11,416 nt of DNA from assembly GCA_937136445.1 (NCBI GenBank), contig CAKZOQ010000587.1:1-11416 (forward strand), read 5' to 3'. Numbering within the stretch: position 1 is the first letter of the stretch; every line of letters begins with the position of its first letter. This document shows positions 7,473 through 11,416 of the stretch, one piece after another. The DNA comes from an uncultured Gemmatimonadota bacterium (GTDB lineage: Bacteria; Gemmatimonadota; Gemmatimonadetes; Longimicrobiales; Gaopeijiaceae). The position numbers and the translations under genes are program-made. The notes beneath the pieces were generated by a model. It had not been told where the DNA came from. It did no database searches and saw only the letters and a list, made by a program, of their open reading frames with translations.

Positions 7473-7606
7473 GGATCCCTCTCCTGGAATCGGACGTGGA
7501 GGTCCTCCGGGAGATACAGGCGCACGCCTTCCCGAAAGGACGAAATGGACCTCGACTCCACGATTCCCGGGCTCCGGATGGGAGCGGGGAGGTCGGGAGC
7601 GAGGAG
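7473..7606 (-). promoter_or_regulatory. 134-nt gap upstream of the MbnP gene with several dyads; possible copper-operon promoter
   Basis: No gene is seen on either strand. Three inverted repeats cluster here (plus strand): GGAGGTCCTCC at 7498-7508, AGGCGCACGCCT at 7518-7529 and CCTTCCCGAAAGG at 7527-7539, of which only the four outer bases on each side pair. On the minus strand TATCTC (complement of 7511-7516) could act as a -10 element. No good -35 stands at the proper distance, and the best candidate is TTTCGG 15 nt upstream. Dyads placed around a core promoter would suit a metal-responsive regulator, but this is inference. The RBS of the MbnP gene lies at 7481-7485. Confidence 0.3.
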
Positions 7607-8068
7607 TCAGCCGTTCGCTACGGGGGAGAGGGGAGGCCCGTTGGCGAAAGGGAGGAGGAAGGCCGGCGCCGGTGTGCCATGGGTGGGCACCAGAGAGGGG
7701 GGCGCCGCGAAGCGAGTGGCTCCGTCGAGGAGATGCCCGGCCTGGATGGTCGAGGCGACGAGGGCCGCTCCGAGGCGCTGACAGCAGAGTCCGCAGGCGT
7801 CGCCTTCGCACCCCTCGCAGGAGTGGTCGGACGAGGAGTGGTCGGCGGAGGCATGGTCGCCTGCCGAAGCTTCTCCGTGGGCAGCGGGTCCGTGCCCCTG
7901 GGTCGATCCATGCCCGCCCTGCATCTCCACCGCCGCACCAGCAGATGCGGTGTCCGCCCCGTGCGCTTCCCCGAGGCAGCACGGATGCAAAAAGCCCGAG
8001 AAGACGAAGACCTGCAGGAGCAGGCCCAGTCCGAGGGCGCCAAGGCGGTGGGCAGGTGAGCGCTTCAC
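7607..8068 (-). CDS. Small exported Cys/His-rich protein, possible metal binder
   Basis: This 153-residue protein belongs to no family I recognise. It opens with a signal-peptide-like segment: basic residues within the first 8, then a hydrophobic core at about 9-27. C30-C31 follow, then a Gly/Ala/Ser/His-rich stretch (about 37-83) with His at 53, 59, 64, 72, 77 and 82. Next is a compact Cys cluster, C84-x2-C87-x4-C92-x2-C95-C96. A second mildly hydrophobic stretch (99-114) and a Pro-rich tail with LLPFANGPPL (138-147) end the protein. The Cys and His density, the export signal and the MbnP gene 134 nt downstream suggest periplasmic copper binding, which is inference. The start is uncertain: GTG 8068 gives a textbook signal peptide but GAAGGG directly abuts it, whereas GTG 8110 (167 residues) would add an acidic N-terminus and lacks a good RBS. 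No ATG is available. Confidence 0.65.
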   Translation of the reverse strand: MKRSPAHRLGALGLGLLLQVFVFSGFLHPCCLGEAHGADTASAGAAVEMQGGHGSTQGHGPAAHGEASAGDHASADHSSSDHSCEGCEGDACGLCCQRLGAALVASTIQAGHLLDGATRFAAPPSLVPTHGTPAPAFLLPFANGPPLSPVANG

Positions 8069-8074
8069 CCCTTC

Positions 8075-8104
8075 AAGATAGGATCGAACCTCGTCTTCCG
8101 ACAA
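8075..8104 (-). promoter_or_regulatory. Weak sigma70-like promoter candidate ahead of the Cys/His-rich gene
   Basis: On the minus strand TTGTCG (8099-8104) and TATCTT (8075-8080) are separated by 18 nt, each matching four of six consensus bases. A start site about 7 nt downstream would fall at or next to GTG 8068, implying a leaderless or nearly leaderless message. It lies in the 62-nt gap after the TPR gene. The matches are partial and could be chance. Confidence 0.2.
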
Positions 8105-8130
8105 TGGCACGAGTCCGTGGCGCAGCCGCC

Positions 8131-9435
8131 TCAGTCCGGGAGCCCCTCCAGCCGCGCCCGGTAGGTCCCACGGCATTCCTCGTCGGTACAGAGTTCCACG
8201 GCTCGCTCGTAGGCCTCCCGAGCCCGCGAGTAGTGCCCGAGCGCCGCCGCGGAACCCGCGAGATTCCCCCACAGCACCGCATCCGAATCGTCGAGCTCCA
8301 ACGCCTCTTCGTAACAGGCTATGGCCGCCTCGAATCCCTGGTCGGCGTGGTAGAGGTTCCCCAGCCGTACGCCGTAGGTCACCAAGCTGGGGGCATCGTC
8401 GGCGGAGAGGTCCATCGCCTTCCGGTAGGCGCGCTCCGCCACGTCCCTGTTCCCGGCCAGGGCGCTGGAGTTGGCCACATTCGCCCAGTAGACCGCTTGT
8501 TCGTCCAGCTCGATGGCGTGCTGGTAGCACTCCAGCGCATCGCTCCATCGGGCCGCCCCGTGGTGGAGGTTGCCAAGGCGGTTCCAGTACCCGGCTCGGT
8601 TCTCGTCGTCGGTGGAGAGGCTGATGGCCTTCTCCAGGTCCTTGATGGCGGGTCGGGTCCTGGCGAGCTGGGCGAGGGCGTTGGCCCGGTTGGACCAGTA
8701 GACGGGGTCGTCGTCGTCGAGCGCGAGGACACGGTCGTAGGCCCGCACCGCTTCCTCGTACGATCCCTCTGCGTAGTACAGGTTGCCGAGGCGATTCCAG
8801 TACGTGGCCCGCTCGCCGTCCTGGGAGGCGATCTCGATGGCATCCTGGAAGGCCCGCTCGGCGCGTTCGGGTTCGCCCAGCACCCGGGCCGAGGTGGCGA
8901 GGTTGTCCAGGTACTCGACGTTGGTGGCCTCGAGGTGGAGGGCTCGCTCGTACCAAGCCACGGCCTCCACGGGGTCGCCGGCGTCGTGTTCGAGCTTGCC
9001 GAGGCGGTTGTGATAGGTGGCTCGCTGCCCGTCGGTGGTGGAGCACTCGATGGCCGTGCGGTAGGCCTCCCTCGCCCCCTCCCGGTCGCCCGCCAGGAGC
9101 CGGGAGGCCGCCAGGTTGCTCCAGTAGACGGGTGTCTCTCCGCGAAGTGCCAGGGCGTCCTGGTAGCACTCGATGGCCACTTCGTACTCCTCGCCCCGGT
9201 GATGCATGTTGCCCATGAGGTTCAGGTGCCGGGCCTTCTGGTCGTCCGTCGAGGCGTGTCGGATGGCTTGGCGATAGGCCTCCTTCGCCTCCTCGACCTC
9301 CCCGTGGAACTCCCGCGCATGGGCCAGGTTGCTCCAGTAGATGGGGTCGCCGTCCAGGAGTTCCACGGCTTCCCCGTAGCAGGCGGCAGCCTGCCCGAAT
9401 TCGTCCCGTGCGTAGTGGAGGTTGCCGCGGAGGTT
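8131..9435 (-). repeat. Six tandem 213-bp in-frame units (71-residue double TPR)
   Basis: Reading on the minus strand, equivalent codons for the (R/M)-(G)-N/K-type NxLGN motif begin at 9435, 9222, 9009, 8796, 8583 and 8370, so the step is exactly 213 bp five times. Each unit encodes two TPRs of roughly 34 and 37 residues. The copies are diverged in sequence but nearly invariant in length, apart from unit 5, where one residue is lost in the first TPR (ELDEQAVYW against ALDDDDPVYW) and one gained before the next unit. The last unit continues into a short tail ending in the stop at 8131-8133. This is coding repeat structure, not intergenic satellite DNA. Confidence 0.88.
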
Positions 9436-11416
9436 GAGGAAGGGGGCTCGTCCCTCGCCCTCCGTGTTCTTCTGGGCTTCGTCCAGGAAGGCCAGGTACC
9501 GTTCCGGACGGAAGCTGCCGTCCACCCAGGTCACCGTCGCGAAGTGGACCGGATCGAACTCCAGCCACTTGGAGACGTTGTCCCGCACGACGCGACCGGC
9601 CTTCACCCGGGTCCACCCGAGGATCCGCTTCTCCTCCGGGGTCAACTGCGTGGGATCCCCTGCCAGGAGGGTCTCCAAGGAGTCCACGAGCTCCCGGAGC
9701 CGGATGTTGATGCGAAAGCTGTCGAAGTAGAAGAGGCCGTCGATGTAGCGGCAGGCCTCGAGCGAGCCCCACATGCTCCGGGCCCGGCTCTCCTCATCCT
9801 GGATGTACGTGCTCCGCACTTCGGCCCAGAGGAAGAGGGCAGCGAGGTCGTCCTCGTCCAGCCGACCCGCCTCCAGCTCCATCCCCAGGAGGCCACCCGA
9901 CCAGTCCCCGCCCTGGTCTCCCTCCAACCCCTTGTGGACCGCCCCCAACTTCGTATCGGAGATGATCTCGCGGGCACGGGCGCGCGCCTCCTCCAGCTCC
10001 GTCCTCGCCCGGGCGAGGGCCGCGTCGCCTTCCTCCGCACCCGTCGTGTCCCGGGAGTCGGTGGTTCCGTTCGTCGGAGTCTTCGTAAGTCCTTTGGGCG
10101 ACGCCGACTGGTCGGCACTGGCGCGTCCCTCCGAACCTGGCCCCTCCACCGCTTCCGGGCCGCGCCGCACCCTCGAGGAGGCCCGCCAGGCCTCTTCGGC
10201 CTTCTGCCATCGCGCGAGGGCGCCATCCAGGCGCGTGTGCGCGAGGGCCATCATGCCCGCGGGCCACTCGGACGCGAAGGCTTCGGCCTGCTCCAGAACC
10301 GGCCATGCACGGTCTTCGTCCTCTGGGCACTCTCCGGTCTTGAAGCGCTCTCCGTAGGCGTAGTGGAGGTTGAAGTAGGCCATCCCGTTCTTCTCGTGTC
10401 GCGCCAACGCTTCGCGGTAGCACTGGATCGCCTCCTCCAGCGCCTGGTTGAGCCCGGTCCGCAGGTGGTGCTGGAAGAAGGCGTTGCCCAGGTCGTTGAG
10501 GACGTAGCTGTGGCTGCGTAGAGGGATGGGCGACCCGGTCCCGTTCGACGGCAGGTGGTCCCGGACCGCACCCTCCAGCCGGCAGTAGCGAGCCAGCACG
10601 GCCGGTCCGATGAGGTCGAAGGGCCCCGCCGCCCCCATGCCACCGGGGGAGGCGGTGAAGGTCGGGGTGGTGGAGTAGGAGCCCACGAGGGGGTCGGCGT
10701 CCAGCGCCTGTACGAAGTGGTCGTAGCTGGCCTCCAGGCGTCCCTCCTCCGCCAGGATGCGGGCCAGGCCGTAGTGGGCCGGGCCTCCGAACTGGTGCCG
10801 GACGATCGTGCTGTATTCCAGGATGTCCTCGAAGGCACGGCGAGCGTCGTCCAGCCCCGCAGGCGGTCCGTCGTCGCGGGGCTCGGCGATGAGCCAGTAG
10901 AGGTATCCCAGCGCCGACAGGGCGGCGAGATTCCCCGGATTCAGGCGCAGGACCCGCTCGTAGCATTCGATGGCGCGCTGCGCCCGATCCCGGGTGAGGA
11001 CCCCTTCGGCTCGGAGCTGCAGTTCGAGCTTGAGACCCAGCCGGAACTGGGCGATCTCGAAGTCCGGCTCCAGAGCCAGGCTCTGGCGGAGGAGGGTGAT
11101 CTCTCGGGCCAGGTCGGGCTCCACCTCGGCCGCGGCCAGTTTGTAGAGGGAGCTTCGGTTCGCCAGGAGGGGAGCCACGGCGGCGGCGTTGGCAAGCTCC
11201 TGCCGGGCACGCCGGATGGCGCCCAGGTAGTGGTAGGCCAGAGCCGCCACGACGTGGGCCTCGAAGAGCAGCTCGGTCTGGCGACGGAAGAGTGCGAAGG
11301 GTGGTCGCAGGGCGAACACCCTCCGCCAGGAATCCCGGGGGAATGCGAGGAAGGAGAGGACGCTCCCGAGCCGATACCGGACCTCTTCCTCCATGTACTC
11401 TGCAAAGGCCTCGTCC
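8131..11416 (-). CDS. Large TPR-repeat protein, 5' end probably beyond the window
   Basis: At least 1087 residues follow ATG 11394, and the frame stays open to the edge with protein-like codons (DEAFAEY) just before that ATG, so the true start is probably outside the window. Numbering is from ATG 11394. Scattered TPR-like helices occupy about 40-400. A low-complexity Gly/Ser/Thr/Glu linker spans about 406-458, then a charged helix (458-480) and a non-repeat region to about 640. Residues 654-1087 hold six back-to-back 71-residue units, each two TPR motifs, with recurring elements NRLGNL, AIxCYxxAL, VYWSNLA and AREAYxxAI. TPR arrays are protein-binding scaffolds; no catalytic domain or signal peptide is visible here, and the partner is unknown. 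It ends 62 nt before the Cys/His-rich gene and could be co-transcribed with it. Any enzymatic or sensor domain would lie upstream of the window. Confidence 0.88.
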   Translation of the reverse strand, partial: DEAFAEYMEEEVRYRLGSVLSFLAFPRDSWRRVFALRPPFALFRRQTELLFEAHVVAALAYHYLGAIRRARQELANAAAVAPLLANRSSLYKLAAAEVEPDLAREITLLRQSLALEPDFEIAQFRLGLKLELQLRAEGVLTRDRAQRAIECYERVLRLNPGNLAALSALGYLYWLIAEPRDDGPPAGLDDARRAFEDILEYSTIVRHQFGGPAHYGLARILAEEGRLEASYDHFVQALDADPLVGSYSTTPTFTASPGGMGAAGPFDLIGPAVLARYCRLEGAVRDHLPSNGTGSPIPLRSHSYVLNDLGNAFFQHHLRTGLNQALEEAIQCYREALARHEKNGMAYFNLHYAYGERFKTGECPEDEDRAWPVLEQAEAFASEWPAGMMALAHTRLDGALARWQKAEEAWRASSRVRRGPEAVEGPGSEGRASADQSASPKGLTKTPTNGTTDSRDTTGAEEGDAALARARTELEEARARAREIISDTKLGAVHKGLEGDQGGDWSGGLLGMELEAGRLDEDDLAALFLWAEVRSTYIQDEESRARSMWGSLEACRYIDGLFYFDSFRINIRLRELVDSLETLLAGDPTQLTPEEKRILGWTRVKAGRVVRDNVSKWLEFDPVHFATVTWVDGSFRPERYLAFLDEAQKNTEGEGRAPFLNLRGNLHYARDEFGQAAACYGEAVELLDGDPIYWSNLAHAREFHGEVEEAKEAYRQAIRHASTDDQKARHLNLMGNMHHRGEEYEVAIECYQDALALRGETPVYWSNLAASRLLAGDREGAREAYRTAIECSTTDGQRATYHNRLGKLEHDAGDPVEAVAWYERALHLEATNVEYLDNLATSARVLGEPERAERAFQDAIEIASQDGERATYWNRLGNLYYAEGSYEEAVRAYDRVLALDDDDPVYWSNRANALAQLARTRPAIKDLEKAISLSTDDENRAGYWNRLGNLHHGAARWSDALECYQHAIELDEQAVYWANVANSSALAGNRDVAERAYRKAMDLSADDAPSLVTYGVRLGNLYHADQGFEAAIACYEEALELDDSDAVLWGNLAGSAAALGHYSRAREAYERAVELCTDEECRGTYRARLEGLPD

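Noticed and set aside
7473..7606. A hidden methanobactin precursor peptide gene beside MbnP
   Set aside because: No ATG occurs on the minus strand in this gap, and no short frame with the expected Cys-containing core was found.
5532..7781. A plus-strand open frame of 749 codons opposite the MbnP and di-heme genes
   Set aside because: It crosses three well-supported minus-strand genes and their gaps, with no recognisable domain and low-complexity composition. It is treated as a shadow frame.
8131..9435. CRISPR array or satellite repeat
   Set aside because: The period is 213 bp, the units are diverged, and they stay in one open frame encoding TPRs.
7459..10521. A plus-strand open frame of 1020 codons opposite the TPR gene
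   Set aside because: It lies antisense to a clear TPR coding sequence and merely mirrors its 213-bp repeat. Its translation is Gly/Val/Arg-rich without domains, as GC-rich DNA produces.

Overview
The window is GC-rich bacterial DNA (about two thirds G+C by eye) with almost all coding on the minus strand. The style of the genes (lipoproteins with an Ala-Ala-Cys-Gly-Asp lipobox region, an outer-membrane TonB receptor, long TPR proteins) points to a Gram-negative. Gemmatimonadota or a neighbouring phylum is my best guess, but that is inference only. No RNA gene, insertion sequence, CRISPR array or phage gene was found.

Read in the direction of transcription (from the right edge leftwards), the layout is as follows. 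(1) 8131-11394 and probably beyond the right edge: a giant TPR protein whose last 434 residues begin with six tandem units of exactly 71 residues (213 bp). (2) 7607-8068: a small exported Cys/His-rich protein of unknown family. (3) 6612-7472: an MbnP-type copper-binding lipoprotein. (4) 5382-6599: an MbnH-type di-heme c protein of the MauG/cytochrome c peroxidase superfamily. (5) 3313-5385: a TonB-dependent outer-membrane receptor. (6) 2888-3280: a CopC-like periplasmic copper-binding protein. (7) 1281-2732: a DUF4403 protein. (8) 175-1284: an AI-2E/PerM-family membrane protein. (9) At the left edge, the last 42 codons of an unrelated plus-strand gene converge on (8).

Genes 3-6 are tightly packed (12 nt gap, 4 nt ATGA overlap, 32 nt gap) and are best read as one copper-handling operon. 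In the family literature, MbnH oxidises a Trp of MbnP to kynurenine, which creates a copper site. A TonB receptor (outer-membrane import of a copper complex) and CopC (periplasmic Cu(II) carrier) complete an acquisition or handling route. No methanobactin precursor or biosynthesis gene is visible, so this is a methanobactin-independent MbnP/MbnH locus. The Cys/His-rich protein immediately upstream is a plausible further metal-binding member. Genes 7 and 8 overlap by 4 nt (ATGA) and form a separate pair, divided from copC by 155 nt holding short direct repeats.

The most unusual items are the linkage of MbnP/MbnH with a TonB receptor, CopC and an undescribed Cys/His-rich exported protein, and the strict 213-bp periodicity of the TPR gene.
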